From Biformimicrobium ophioploci (lineage in GTDB: Bacteria > Pseudomonadota > Gammaproteobacteria > Pseudomonadales > Cellvibrionaceae): a stretch of DNA of 64,000 bases. Of this stretch, positions 1 to 8,917 are shown one piece after another. The DNA is taken from assembly GCF_030270605.1 (NCBI RefSeq), contig NZ_BSYJ01000001.1:496001-560000 (forward strand), in the 5' to 3' direction. Below the pieces are notes generated by a model, which was not told the DNA's origin, did no database searches, and saw nothing but the letters and a program-made list of their open reading frames with translations. Within the stretch, counting starts at the first letter, position 1. Each line of letters starts with the position of its first letter. The translations under genes and the position numbers were made by a program.

Positions 1-4
1 GTAA

Positions 5-110
5 CGGGCGAGATTCCAGTCGGGGTTGGGGGTGGTACAGCTGTTGGGACTGTGCGCCTGGCACGGGCCACCGGAGTGGCTGGCAGGTGCGCCCCAACTG
101 GAATCGCCCG
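5..110. repeat. Nested imperfect inverted repeat downstream of sterol desaturase gene
   Basis: Bases 5-24 (CGGGCG, a two-base insertion, ATTCCAGT, then GGG) are complementary to 93-110 (CCC-A-ACTGGAAT-CGCCCG). Inside this, GCGC-CTG at 54-60 pairs imperfectly with CAGGTGCGC at 84-92, and GCCAC/GTGGC pair near 68-80. The whole segment can fold into one long, interrupted hairpin. It lies just after the stop codon (115-117) of the minus-strand sterol desaturase gene, so it may act as a 3' transcript structure or be a small mobile fold-back element. No U-tract follows, so a simple intrinsic terminator is not clear. Confidence 0.45.
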
Positions 111-114
111 GGGA

Positions 115-1377
115 TTACTTGCCCTGTGTGGCGCCGGCTACCGGGGCCTGACCCCATGTCGCCATACGCCACAGCAAAAGGCTGACTGCAGCATATACGC
201 CGAGCAGGCCCGGCACAACAGTTGACTGACCAATGAGTGCCAATGCAATGCCCGCCAGCAACAGCAGGCGCGCGACCTCCCAGCGGCCGGCATCCGTTGC
301 AGCATCGAGGATGCGCCCGTTGCACATCAGGCCCAGTGCCAGCAGTGCGGCGCTGCCGAATACCTGGGCGTAGGACATGTCCGCCGCCTGCCAGATCAGG
401 GCCAGGGTCACCAGGGTGTAGAGCGCGTGCTGGGTGAATGCGTACCAGCGCCGCGCGGTGCCGATCTCCGGGTCGAAGCGGCGGTAGCCGCCTTCCGGGT
501 AGAGATCGGTAGACGCCACCGGCATGGCTGCCTCGGCATCTGCCGGGCGGTAGCCGGTGCGCCGGAACCACAGGGTGAGCTTGTCCCACCAGGAGCGGGT
601 GTAACAGGCATCCAGCCACATGCGCCGGTAGTGCTGCAGGTTGGCCGCAACCGGGTCGAAACTGTTGAGCGCCTTACGCACGCCGAAGATGCAGGGCTCC
701 TCATCCAGCTCTTCCTGGTAGGTGCCGAACAGACGGTCCCAGATGATCAGCACGCCGCCATAATTCCTGTCCACATACACCTTGTTCTGCGCGTGGTGCA
801 CGCGGTGGTTGGACGGGGTGACGAAGATCCACTCGGCCCAGCGCACCTTGGGAACGGCGCGGGTGTGGACCCAGAACTGGTAGATCAGGTCGATGGCGCC
901 CGCCAGCGCCAGCATGGCCGGGTCCACGCCGAGGATGGCGGCGGGGATGTAGAACAGCGGCCCGAACAGTGCCGGGGTGCCGGTCTGGCGCAGCGCGGTG
1001 GTGAGGTTGTATTCCTCGCTCTGGTGGTGCACCAGGTGTGAGGCCCACAGGATATTCATCTCGTGGCCGAAGCGGTGGGCCCAGTAGTAGCAGAAGTCGT
1101 AGATCGCCACGGCCAGCAGCACATGCCAGGGATTGTCGATGGACCAGTTCAGCCCGAGCGCCTCGTGCAGTGGCGCGAACAGTTGGAAGATGGGGATATA
1201 GATGAGGAGCTTGAAGCCGAATTTCACCAGCCCGCTGAGGCGGCTCATCACGCCGGCGGCCAGGCTGCCGAGCGCATCGTTGAGGCGGTACAGGCCCAGG
1301 CCCTTCCAGCGGTCATAGGCCAGCTCGATCAGGATCAGGGCAAAGAAGGCGGGGATGGCGAGGGTGATCAGGCTCAT
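115..1377 (-). CDS. Sterol desaturase / fatty acid hydroxylase superfamily membrane protein
   Basis: A 420-residue integral membrane di-iron protein. The three histidine clusters of the superfamily are visible: HRFGHE (about residue 101), HLVHHQSEEYN (about 114) and HRVHHAQN (about 192). They would bind the two irons that activate O2 for hydroxylation or desaturation of a lipid. Hydrophobic segments flank the clusters, and three or four more follow at the C-terminus (after about residue 310), as in bacterial alkylglycerol-monooxygenase-like members. The natural substrate cannot be read from sequence. It is co-oriented with nhaA upstream, but 141 bp with hairpins separate them, so it is probably a separate transcript. 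Family assignment is firm; substrate is unknown. Confidence 0.85.
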   Translation of the reverse strand: MSLITLAIPAFFALILIELAYDRWKGLGLYRLNDALGSLAAGVMSRLSGLVKFGFKLLIYIPIFQLFAPLHEALGLNWSIDNPWHVLLAVAIYDFCYYWAHRFGHEMNILWASHLVHHQSEEYNLTTALRQTGTPALFGPLFYIPAAILGVDPAMLALAGAIDLIYQFWVHTRAVPKVRWAEWIFVTPSNHRVHHAQNKVYVDRNYGGVLIIWDRLFGTYQEELDEEPCIFGVRKALNSFDPVAANLQHYRRMWLDACYTRSWWDKLTLWFRRTGYRPADAEAAMPVASTDLYPEGGYRRFDPEIGTARRWYAFTQHALYTLVTLALIWQAADMSYAQVFGSAALLALGLMCNGRILDAATDAGRWEVARLLLLAGIALALIGQSTVVPGLLGVYAAVSLLLWRMATWGQAPVAGATQGK

Positions 1378-1449
1378 CGGTTACCACGGTTGCTAAGCGT
1401 AAAAGGCCAGCATGCCCAAATGCTGCAACCGTGGCAACAGAGCCGACTA

Positions 1450-1498
1450 CCGGATTCCGGAATCCGGCAGTACACGGGACTGCCGGGAACTTTCCCGG
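1450..1498 (-). terminator. Two hairpins after nhaA
   Basis: A perfect 18-bp palindrome, CCGGATTCCGGAATCCGG, occupies 1450-1467. A second hairpin, CCGGGAA/TTCCCGG, occupies 1483-1498. Both lie in the 141-bp gap between the end of nhaA (1519) and the start of the next minus-strand gene (1377), where a transcript end for the sbtA-purEK-nhaA operon is expected. There is no long T-run, so termination strength is uncertain. Confidence 0.5.
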
Positions 1499-1518
1499 GA
1501 GTTGCCCCAGAAGTGGCC

Positions 1519-2748
1519 CTAGGAGTTGTCCGGCTGGATACCGAACGGGGTGAAGGCGCGGCCTTCGCGGGCCGGTCCGGCCGGCTCGTTCTTGCGGCTG
1601 CACACGTAAAGCACGCGGGCACCGGCGAGGGCGGACAGGAGTGAGCCCAGCAATACGCCCACCTTCACGTCATCCTGGTACGCGGCGAAGCCCTCGAAAG
1701 CCAGGCTGCCGATAAACAGGCTCATGGTGAAACCGATACCGCATAGCAGCGACACGCCGTACACCTGTGCCCAGGTGGCATTTTCCGGTAGCTTGGCGAT
1801 ACCGGCTTTCACCGATAGCCAGACCACGCTGAAGATACCCACCTGGTTACCGAAAAACAGCCCCAGTGCGATACCCAGTGTGACCGGGTTGAGCAGGCGC
1901 TCCGCGCTGAAGCCCGCCAGCGAGACACCGGCATTGGCGAACGCGAACACCGGCAGGATCAGCAGGGTGACCCACGGCAGCAGGCCGTGCTCCATACGGT
2001 GCAGCGGCGCCATGGACTTGACCACATTGACCCGCAGCGGGATGAACCAGGCGGTGACAAAGCCCGCGAGTGTTGCGTGTACGCCGGACTTGAGCACCGC
2101 CACCCAGATGACCAGGCCGACAATCACGTAGGGCGCCAGGTTGAGCACCCGTGCCCGGTTGAGTGCGAACAGCACCCCCAGGCCCAGCGCGGCAATGGCC
2201 AGCGAGGTCAGCGACAGGTCGCCACTGTAGAACACCGCAATGATGATGATCGCGCCGATATCGTCGAAAATCGCCACTGACAGTAAGAACAGCTTCAGGC
2301 TGACCGGCAGGCGGCTGCCGAACAGGGTAAAGATGCCGATGGCGAACGCGATATCCGTGGCGGACGGCACCGCCCAGCCACGCAGGGTTTCCGGGCTGTC
2401 GAAGTTGATCGCGGCGTAGATGATGGCCGGGAAGATCATACCGGCCGCGGCCGCGATGCCGGGCAGCATGATCTGGTCCTTGGAGGCCAGGTGCCCTTCC
2501 ATCACTTCGCGCTTGATTTCGAGCCCGACCACCAGGAAGAACAGTGCCATCAGGCCGTCGTTGACCCAGAGCAGTAGCGGCTTCTGCAGTGAGTACTCAC
2601 CTACCGCCACCACCACAGGTGTATTGAGGATGTCGAAGTAAAAGCCCTGCAGCGCTGAGTTGGCGAGTAGCATGGCCAGTGCCGCGGTGGCGACCAGTAG
2701 CATGCCACCGAAGGATTCGTGCTCGATAATCTTTTTTATAGCGCTCAT
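1519..2748 (-). CDS. nhaA: Na+/H+ antiporter NhaA
   Basis: A 409-residue inner-membrane antiporter that exports Na+ in exchange for H+. The N-terminus (IEHESFGGMLLVATAALAML) and the block with the paired aspartates (LLSVAIFDDIGAIIIIAVFYSG, near residues 160-180), which form the cation site in NhaA, are intact, as is the domestic C-terminal helix set. Its ATG overlaps the TGA of purK (ATGA at 2745-2748), so translation is probably coupled. It is the last gene of an operon with the Na+-dependent bicarbonate carrier SbtA. NhaA could therefore restore the Na+ gradient that SbtA spends, which is an inference from gene order. The C-terminus ends in a soluble tail of about 25 residues. Confidence 0.96.
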   Translation of the reverse strand: MSAIKKIIEHESFGGMLLVATAALAMLLANSALQGFYFDILNTPVVVAVGEYSLQKPLLLWVNDGLMALFFLVVGLEIKREVMEGHLASKDQIMLPGIAAAAGMIFPAIIYAAINFDSPETLRGWAVPSATDIAFAIGIFTLFGSRLPVSLKLFLLSVAIFDDIGAIIIIAVFYSGDLSLTSLAIAALGLGVLFALNRARVLNLAPYVIVGLVIWVAVLKSGVHATLAGFVTAWFIPLRVNVVKSMAPLHRMEHGLLPWVTLLILPVFAFANAGVSLAGFSAERLLNPVTLGIALGLFFGNQVGIFSVVWLSVKAGIAKLPENATWAQVYGVSLLCGIGFTMSLFIGSLAFEGFAAYQDDVKVGVLLGSLLSALAGARVLYVCSRKNEPAGPAREGRAFTPFGIQPDNS

Positions 2749-3887
2749 TCCTGGTATTCCGTCTGGATCTCCTCTATTGGCAGGTTGTCGTCGGTATAGA
2801 TTTCCTGCAGCTGGGTGCAGACCACTGCCCGGATGTCTGTGCGGCTGTCGTGCACCAGGTTCATATGCCCCACCTTGCGGCGCGGGCGGATGGCCTTGTC
2901 GTACATGTGCACAACCCAGTTTTCCGCGTTGGCAAACTGCGCAGGCGCCGGGACGCCCAGCAGGTTGATCATGGCGGTGTCCCGAACCTCGCCCAGTGCG
3001 CCGTCAAAGCGCCCGCAGATGGCCAGCAGGTGTGCGCTGAACTGGTCGATGTCACAGCCCTCCATGGACCAGTGGCCGCTGTTGTGCACGCGCGGCGCCA
3101 GCTCGTTCACCAGCAGCCCGTCGTCGGTGACAAAGCACTCCATGGCCACCACGCCAACGTAGTCGCCTTCCTGCAGTACCTTTTCAATGGCATCGTGCGC
3201 CTGTTGCTGCAGTGCCGGCGAGATGTTCTGGGCCGGGGCGAAGGAGCACAGCAGTGTGCCCTGCCAGTGGTGGTTTTCCGCCGCCGGGTAGACGGCGATC
3301 TTGCCGCTGCGGTCGCGGATGCCGATGATGGAAATCTCGCGCGAGAAGTTGACTGCCTTCTCTACCACGCATGGCTGCCTGGTAATGGCGGCCAGGTGCT
3401 GGTCGACATCGCCCGCTGCTTTCAGTAACCACTGGTTCTTGCCGTCGTAGCCCTGTTCGCAGCTTTTCACGAAGGCCGGCAGGCCGAGTTTTGCCACCGC
3501 CTCGCGCAACGAGGCTTCATCGTCGCAATACTCGAATTGCGCCGTGGCCAGGCCAATGCTGTTCAGCCAGCGCTTTTCCTTGTTGCGATGGCGGGTGATG
3601 TCGATGAAATCCGGGTTCGGGTGTACCTGGCAGAACGGCTGCAGTGCGCGCAGCAGGTCGGTATCGACATCCTCTTTCTCGACGGTGATCACGTCGGGCT
3701 TGCCGAGCTGTTCGAACAGCGCCTCCGCGGGAGTGCCGGCGCTGATCACGTGGATCTCGCCATGACCCTCAACGCTTTCCGTGCCCTCGCCCTCCATCGC
3801 CATGAAACAGACCTCGATATCGAGGTCCTTTGAGGCCATGGCCATCATGCGTGCCAGTTGTCCGGAGCCGAGTACCGCTACCTTCAT
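2745..3887 (-). CDS. purK: N5-carboxyaminoimidazole ribonucleotide synthase PurK
   Basis: A 380-residue ATP-grasp enzyme of de novo purine synthesis. It converts aminoimidazole ribonucleotide plus ATP and bicarbonate into N5-CAIR, which PurE then rearranges. The N-terminal nucleotide-binding segment ([16 protein letters not shown]), the central ATP-grasp domain ([26 protein letters not shown]) and the catalytic region ([18 protein letters not shown]) are present and the length is normal. Its ATG overlaps the stop of purE (ATGA, 3884-3887) and its own stop overlaps the nhaA start. The position downstream of a bicarbonate importer is notable because bicarbonate is its substrate. Confidence 0.97.
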   Translation of the reverse strand: MKVAVLGSGQLARMMAMASKDLDIEVCFMAMEGEGTESVEGHGEIHVISAGTPAEALFEQLGKPDVITVEKEDVDTDLLRALQPFCQVHPNPDFIDITRHRNKEKRWLNSIGLATAQFEYCDDEASLREAVAKLGLPAFVKSCEQGYDGKNQWLLKAAGDVDQHLAAITRQPCVVEKAVNFSREISIIGIRDRSGKIAVYPAAENHHWQGTLLCSFAPAQNISPALQQQAHDAIEKVLQEGDYVGVVAMECFVTDDGLLVNELAPRVHNSGHWSMEGCDIDQFSAHLLAICGRFDGALGEVRDTAMINLLGVPAPAQFANAENWVVHMYDKAIRPRRKVGHMNLVHDSRTDIRAVVCTQLQEIYTDDNLPIEEIQTEYQE

Positions 3888-4369
3888 GGCTGAATCTCGT
3901 AGCCGACGCTATCGGTCAGCTGCTGGCGCCAGGCGCGAAAACGCTCGCGTACCTCGCTGTCGGACAGTGCCAGGATCTGGGCGGCCATGACGCCGGCATT
4001 GTAGGCGCCGGCCTCGCCGATCGGCTGGGTCGCGGTGGTGATGCCGCGTGGCATCTGCACGATGGAAAGCAGGCTGTCGAGGCCGTTCAGGTGACGGCTG
4101 GCAACCGGCACGCCGACCACCGGAATGATGGTTTCCGAGGCGATCATGCCCGGCAGGTGCGCGGCGCCGCCTGCGCCTGCAATGATGACCTTTGTGCCCT
4201 CCGATTCAGCCCGAGCCGCGAACTCCTGCAGGCGCGCCGGGGTACGGTGCGCGGATACCACGCCGGCGGTGTGCGGGATCTGCAGTGCCGACAGTACTTC
4301 AGTGGCCGCTTGCATGGTTTTCCAGTCGGACTGTGAACCCATAACGATGTTCACGGTAGAGAAGTTCAT
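3884..4369 (-). CDS. purE: N5-carboxyaminoimidazole ribonucleotide mutase PurE
   Basis: A 161-residue class I PurE, which moves the carboxyl of N5-CAIR to C4 to form CAIR. The signature GSQSDWKTM near residue 12, the HRTPARL block and the [11 protein letters not shown] loop are all visible. It directly follows sbtA (14-bp gap) and overlaps purK. The co-oriented order sbtA-purE-purK-nhaA indicates one transcript. Length and motifs are typical, so function is confident. Confidence 0.97.
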   Translation of the reverse strand: MNFSTVNIVMGSQSDWKTMQAATEVLSALQIPHTAGVVSAHRTPARLQEFAARAESEGTKVIIAGAGGAAHLPGMIASETIIPVVGVPVASRHLNGLDSLLSIVQMPRGITTATQPIGEAGAYNAGVMAAQILALSDSEVRERFRAWRQQLTDSVGYEIQP

Positions 4370-4383
4370 TATTTCGGAGACCT

Positions 4384-5325
4384 CTAGGAGACGGATTGGC
4401 TGATATAGGTCGCAGCGGCGAGGTACACCGGAATACCTACCAGCACGTTAAACGGGAATGTGATGGCAAGCGAAGCGGTCAGCGGCAGGCTCATATTGGC
4501 GTTCGGCAGGGCCGCACCCAGTGCAGCCGGAGCCGCAATATAGGAAGCGCTGGCACCGAGCGTCGCGAGGAGCGCAATTCCGCCGATGGAAAAGTCCATC
4601 AGTGTCGCTAGGCTCCCGCCAATGGTAGCACCGACCAGTGGCATCACGATAGCGAAGCTGGTGAGAAACGCGCCCTGGCGCATGACCTGGGGGAACTGTT
4701 CCGCCGCCTTGCAGCCCATGTTCAGCAGGAACAGGGCGAGGGCACCGTGGAAGGTGGCGCTGAACAGCGGCATCACCTTGGCAGTGCCCTCCGTGCCTGC
4801 CATCCAGCCGATCAGCAGGCCGCCGAACAGCAGCACACAGCCCTGGTTGAGCAGTAACTCGTGCCAGTCCAGCCGGGCCTTCTTCTTGTCTCCGCGGGTG
4901 GCGAGATAGATGCCGATGGCGATGGCCGGTACCTCCAGCAGCACCACAAACAGCGGGAAGTAGGCCTCGTAATCGACCCCCCGGCTATCCAGCAGTGCAA
5001 TGGCAACGGCAAAGGTCCCCACGCTGACGGAACCGTAGTGCGCCGCGGTCGCTGCCGCGTCGGTGCGGTTCCACTGGCCGATACGGCGCAGCAGGGGGTA
5101 AGCAATAAAGGGCAGCGCCAGCCCCAGCAGCAATACCAGTAACGCCTGGGGGACCAGGCGTACACTGGCGTGCTCACTTAGGGCGACGCCGCCTTTTAAC
5201 CCGATCGCGATCAGCAGGAACAGGGTCAGGCCCTGCGAAAGACCGCGGGAAAAGTGGATCTTGCTGCCAACAAGGGTAGCGGCCATGCCGAACAGGAAGA
5301 AGGCAACAACGATATCCAGCTGCAT
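4384..5325 (-). CDS. sbtA: Sodium-dependent bicarbonate transporter SbtA family
   Basis: A 313-residue inner-membrane protein with about ten hydrophobic segments. It matches the SbtA/DUF897 family known from cyanobacteria as Na+/HCO3- symporters. The two inverted-repeat ion-binding regions are recognisable: [13 protein letters not shown] (about residue 95) and [14 protein letters not shown] (about 263). The ATG overlaps the upstream small gene by one base (TGATG at 5323-5327). It leads purE, purK and nhaA. No PII-like SbtB gene is adjacent. The LysR gene across the divergent region is a likely regulator. Transport of bicarbonate is a family inference, but the substrate need of PurK supports it. 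Confidence 0.9.
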   Translation of the reverse strand: MQLDIVVAFFLFGMAATLVGSKIHFSRGLSQGLTLFLLIAIGLKGGVALSEHASVRLVPQALLVLLLGLALPFIAYPLLRRIGQWNRTDAAATAAHYGSVSVGTFAVAIALLDSRGVDYEAYFPLFVVLLEVPAIAIGIYLATRGDKKKARLDWHELLLNQGCVLLFGGLLIGWMAGTEGTAKVMPLFSATFHGALALFLLNMGCKAAEQFPQVMRQGAFLTSFAIVMPLVGATIGGSLATLMDFSIGGIALLATLGASASYIAAPAALGAALPNANMSLPLTASLAITFPFNVLVGIPVYLAAATYISQSVS

Positions 5326-5537
5326 CAGTGCTGACCCTGTAGTCCAGCGTCAGCCGCGCCCATGGTGGGCAGCGACAGCCCGGACTGGCCGAGGAGTTGC
5401 AGCGCGTTCAGGCCGAGCAGCAAACCGCCGACCACTGCGAGCGACCAGTCGATCCATCCCTGGCCGGCGCTGTAGCTACCGGCCCCCAGGATCAGGGCGC
5501 CTGCGGCGAGACCAAAGGTCAGTTGGCGGGTCTGCAT
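5325..5537 (-). CDS. Small two-helix membrane protein upstream of sbtA
   Basis: A 70-residue protein starting MQTRQLTFGLAAGALILG, with two predicted membrane helices (about residues 7-22 and 28-48) and a short Gly/Ala-rich tail. The ATG at 5537 is chosen because a strong GGAGG site lies a few bases upstream; an 18-residue upstream extension has no such site. Its stop overlaps the sbtA start (TGATG), so it is the first gene of the operon and translationally coupled to sbtA. No known domain was recognised. It is not the PII-like regulator SbtB, which is larger and soluble. It could be an accessory or stability factor for SbtA, but that is only suggested by position. Confidence 0.75.
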   Translation of the reverse strand: MQTRQLTFGLAAGALILGAGSYSAGQGWIDWSLAVVGGLLLGLNALQLLGQSGLSLPTMGAADAGLQGQH

Positions 5538-5597
5538 GTCACACCTCCGAATTCTGTCATGGCGGGCATTATCCGGAAGTCGACATATCAATAAAAA

Positions 5598-5633
5598 TAG
5601 ATATTATCTAATCCATTATTAGACAATCATCTA
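5598..5633. promoter_or_regulatory. Array of TAGA/TCTA dyads, likely LysR operator
   Basis: TAGATATTATCTA (5598-5610) is a perfect 6-bp dyad with one central base. TCTAATCCATTATTAGA (5607-5623) is another perfect 6-bp dyad overlapping it. A third, TAGA...TCTA, spans 5620-5633. The four half-sites lie between the LysR start (5645) and the operon start (5537), where LysR proteins classically bind and autoregulate. The block is AT-rich in GC-rich surroundings. Binding is inferred. Confidence 0.65.
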
Positions 5634-5644
5634 TGTAAAGGCTT

Positions 5645-6574
5645 ATGAGCAGACTGCACGCCCATGTCGGCACCATTCGCCAGCTTGAGATCCTCTGCGC
5701 CCTGCAGGAACACGGCAGCGTGGTGGCAGCCGCCCGGGCGCTGCACCTGACCCAGCCGACCGTCTCCATGCAGTTGCGCAAACTGTCGGAGGCGGTGGGC
5801 CTGCCCCTCTATTTCCAGGTGGGGCGGCGCCTGCAACTCACCGATGCAGGGCGCGAAATGGTGTCTAGCGCACGCGAGATCCTGTCCTGCTTCGAGCGCC
5901 TCGACATGCGCCTCACCAAGATGCGCGGGCTGACTGCCGGTACCCTGCGCATCGCTGTGGTGACCACCGCCAAGTACTTTATCCCGCACCTGATCGGCGA
6001 GTTCTGCAAGCTCTACCCGGATATTTCGGTGGAGCTGAAAGTCGGCAACCGCGAACAGATTGCACAGCGCATGGCCGAGGGCCTGGATGACTTCTGCGTG
6101 TTCAGTCATCCGCCCAAGAAGGAGGAGTACCTGCTGACCGAGTTCCTGCCCAATCGGTTGGTGGCTATCGCCCCGGAGCAGCACGAGCTCGCCGGCCGCG
6201 AACGGATTCCGCTGGAGGAGTTTGCGCGGGCCCCGTTCCTGATGCGCGAGGCGGGCTCCGGTACGCGCTACGCGATCGAGCGCCACATGGAGAGGTTTGA
6301 TTGCGAGCTGAATGTGCGCATGACCATCGAGAGTAACGAGGCCATCAAGCATATGGTGATGGCGGGCATGGGGGTGTCGATCCTGTCCGAACATACCTGG
6401 AATGTCGGCGGTGAAGCGGGCATCGCCATCCTGGATGTGGAGCACCTGCCGATCAAGACCAACTGGTACCTGGCGCGCCTCGGCAGCAAGCCGGTGACAC
6501 CGGTGGCCGAAGCGCTGCTGGAGTATGTGCAGCGCGAGGAGCGCCTGAAGGGGTTGAAGAAGGTGGAGTTATAA
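5645..6574 (+). CDS. LysR-family transcriptional regulator (CbbR-like)
   Basis: A 309-residue LTTR. The N-terminal winged helix-turn-helix is clear (IRQLEILCALQEHGSVVAAARALHLTQPTVSMQLRKL), followed by the linker helix and a substrate-binding domain (TLRIAVVTTAKYFIPHLIGEFC onward). The opening and the effector domain resemble CbbR/CmpR-type regulators that sense inorganic-carbon status in other bacteria. No Calvin-cycle gene is visible here. It is divergent from the sbtA-purEK-nhaA operon and separated by the dyad array, so it most likely controls that operon and itself. A role in carbon or bicarbonate sensing is inferred. Confidence 0.88.
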   Translation: MSRLHAHVGTIRQLEILCALQEHGSVVAAARALHLTQPTVSMQLRKLSEAVGLPLYFQVGRRLQLTDAGREMVSSAREILSCFERLDMRLTKMRGLTAGTLRIAVVTTAKYFIPHLIGEFCKLYPDISVELKVGNREQIAQRMAEGLDDFCVFSHPPKKEEYLLTEFLPNRLVAIAPEQHELAGRERIPLEEFARAPFLMREAGSGTRYAIERHMERFDCELNVRMTIESNEAIKHMVMAGMGVSILSEHTWNVGGEAGIAILDVEHLPIKTNWYLARLGSKPVTPVAEALLEYVQREERLKGLKKVEL

Positions 6575-6580
6575 GGAATG

Positions 6581-6601
6581 GGCGGGGCAAAGTGCCCCGC
6601 C
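6581..6601. terminator. Convergent hairpin after LysR gene
   Basis: A perfect 9-bp stem (GGCGGGGCA/TGCCCCGCC, loop AAG) sits between the end of the plus-strand LysR gene (6574) and the end of the minus-strand peptidase gene (6610). It is a probable bidirectional transcription stop, though no T-run is obvious. Confidence 0.6.
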
Positions 6602-6609
6602 AAAGGCAT

Positions 6610-8715
6610 TTATTCAGCTGGTGACTCGAGAGAGTTCCAGAGATGGGTGTACATCAGCGCGACCCGGTGCGCCAATTGCTCGTTGGTCGAGTGGCCGCCG
6701 TGACCGCCTTCCAGGTTTTCGTAATACTCGACTTCCTGTCCCATGGCTTTCATACGCGCGGCCATCTTGCGGGCGTGGCCCGGGTGTACGCGGTCATCGC
6801 GCGTTGAGGTAAAAAACAGCACCGGCGGATAGTCCTGTTCCTTCTTCAGGTTCTGGTAGGGGGAGTAACTCTTGATAAATGACCAGTCGTCAGTGTCCGG
6901 GTTGCCGAACTCACCCACCCAGGAGGCACCAGCGAGTAATTTATGATAGCGCTTCATGTCCAGAAGCGGTACGCCGCAAATGGCAGCATTAAACAATTCT
7001 GGATTGCGCGTGATACTGGCACCCACTAACAGGCCGCCATTACTGCGCCCTTCGATGCTCAGGTAATCAGGGGCAGTAACATCGCGTTCTATCAGGTCCT
7101 TCGCAACAGCCGCAAAGTCATCGAAAGAGTTAGTCCGCTTCTCGCGCAGGGCCGCTGCGTGCCAAGCTGGTCCATACTCGCCGCCACCGCGTATATTTGC
7201 CAGCACATACACTCCCCCCCGTTCGAGCCACAGTTTACCGTAGGCGCCGTTTAGCTCTTCGTACGAACCCGAGTAGGATGGCAACAATGAGTTCCGGAAG
7301 CCACCATAGGAAAACATGTGCGTAGGATTTTTTCCGTTAAATTCGATATCTTTCGCCATCACAGCAAAATAGGGAACCCGCGTTCCGTCCTTGGATTCTG
7401 CGAAGTATTGTTCAACCTTGAAGCGCGATCCGTCAAAAGTCGCTGATTGCTTAAATATTTTCTCTAATTTTTTTTCGCTTGGAAGATAGCGATATAAGGT
7501 TGGTGGGGTAATAAAATTTTCCCAGGTTAGATAGGTTTCCCCAGATACTTCATTGAGAGTGTTGATTTCTAACTGCCCATCACCGGGCAGCGCAATCACA
7601 TTCCTCACAAAGCCTTTTTTACCGCGGCTGTAAAAATATGCCCGGGCTTTTACGTCTTCCAGCATTGTCACTAATACGCCCGCATCAGAAACCGCAACGG
7701 ATTCGATAACTTCGCTATCAGACGGGGTTACGAGATTCGATATTTTAAGCTTGCCATCTATGATGGACCGTTGAGAAACCGCTATCAGGCTTCCTTGAAC
7801 CCAAGTCTTGTTATTCGCCTGCCAATCCTTGTTTATTTTGACAATCAAGTTGTCACCCTGCACTCCATATAGAAAGGCTGAGTGTGGCAAAGCTAATGAA
7901 TGAATTTTACCATCGTGATACAAGCTAAATTTGAAGCTCCAGAAATCGGAACTCTCTAAGATGAAAATGGATTGCTGTTTCCCACCGAAAGTAATCGGCC
8001 TCACGCTGACAGACCCTTTGGGTACTTCTATGATCGGCTTCACACTCAACAATTCGGTGCCGCGCTCCCATAGCCTGGCGCTACGGGCGTACCCTGAATC
8101 GGTTGCCGCGTCCTCGCCCAGTGTGCTCGAAATCAGCAAGTGATCCTTGTCGACCCATTCGGCACCCTGCTTGGCTGCTGGTGCATAAAAGCCGCCGTTG
8201 ACAAATTCCTTATCCTGGACATTGTATTCCCGTAATTCCACCGCATCGCTGCCACCGTCTGAGAGATGCATTAGGCAGCGGGTATGAGCCTCGTCCTCGC
8301 AATTCATGCCCTTGAGCACCTATTTTTTACCCTCTTTTTTGGAGAGCGCGTCGATATCGAGAACCGTTTCCCAGCTATCTTCGCCGCGGTTGAAGCTGAC
8401 TACTTTAATACGACGGTAAAGCCCACGCGGGTTGGCCTTACTGTGGTAGTTCTGGTAAAGCCATTCGCCTTTTTGCGTGACCTCCGGCAAGCGGTCTTCC
8501 GCGTCGAGGGCAGCCAGCGCGTCCTGGTAAAGGCCTTTATAGAGGGGGGTGTCAGTTAAGCGTGAATCGGTGACTCTGTTTTGTTTCTTGACCCACTCGA
8601 TGGCTCGCTCACTTTCAATCTCCTCCAGCCAAAGATAGGGATCTTCCTCTGCATAGCTGAAGGAGCATGCAATTAAAGCCAGAACGGCACGGTAAGTCTG
8701 TCGGAATACTTTCAT
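6610..8715 (-). pseudogene. Prolyl oligopeptidase (S9A) interrupted by in-frame TAG
   Basis: The N-terminal part (8715-8320) has a signal peptide (MKVFRQTYRAVLALIACSFSYA) and the S9A start DPYLWLEE. It ends at a TAG (bases 8322-8320). The frame continues without any shift for 569 codons to a full catalytic domain. That domain has the nucleophile in GRSNGG, the acid in TRDDRVHPGHA and the histidine in EGGHGGH. Total length of about 700 codons fits the family. The stop falls where relatives have Trp in a W-V-W/L-K-G-x-N-C motif, here stop-V-L-K-G-M-N-C, so one G-to-A change (TGG to TAG) explains it. A GTG follows at once, but with no evident ribosome site. The downstream part would lack the signal peptide and the first part of the propeller. 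Readthrough or a sequencing error remain possible. Codon use is AT-richer than in neighbours. Confidence 0.85.
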
Positions 8716-8870
8716 TGTCTTTGTCTTTTATCTTATTCGAGTAAAGAAAAACCAGCTTGATGCGAGTCGGCCAGTCCACTTTTTCAGGTTTACCTGCAAG
8801 GGACGAAGTTTCGATAAAGGATGGAGGTAACACTCCGGTGAAGAGTACGGGGTTGTCATTTGAGCATCAA

Positions 8871-8899
8871 ATCGGGGAGCCACACAGGTGGCCCCCGAT
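8871..8899 (-). terminator. Hairpin after small secreted protein gene
   Basis: ATCGGGG-A-GCCAC pairs with GTGGC-CCCCGAT around an ACAG loop, giving a 12-bp stem with one bulged base. It lies 18 bp beyond the end of the minus-strand gene at 8918 and well before the peptidase start at 8715. Termination of the upstream gene is likely, leaving the peptidase with its own promoter. Confidence 0.55.
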
Positions 8900-8917
8900 A
8901 TTCGAAGGAAGAGTAGG

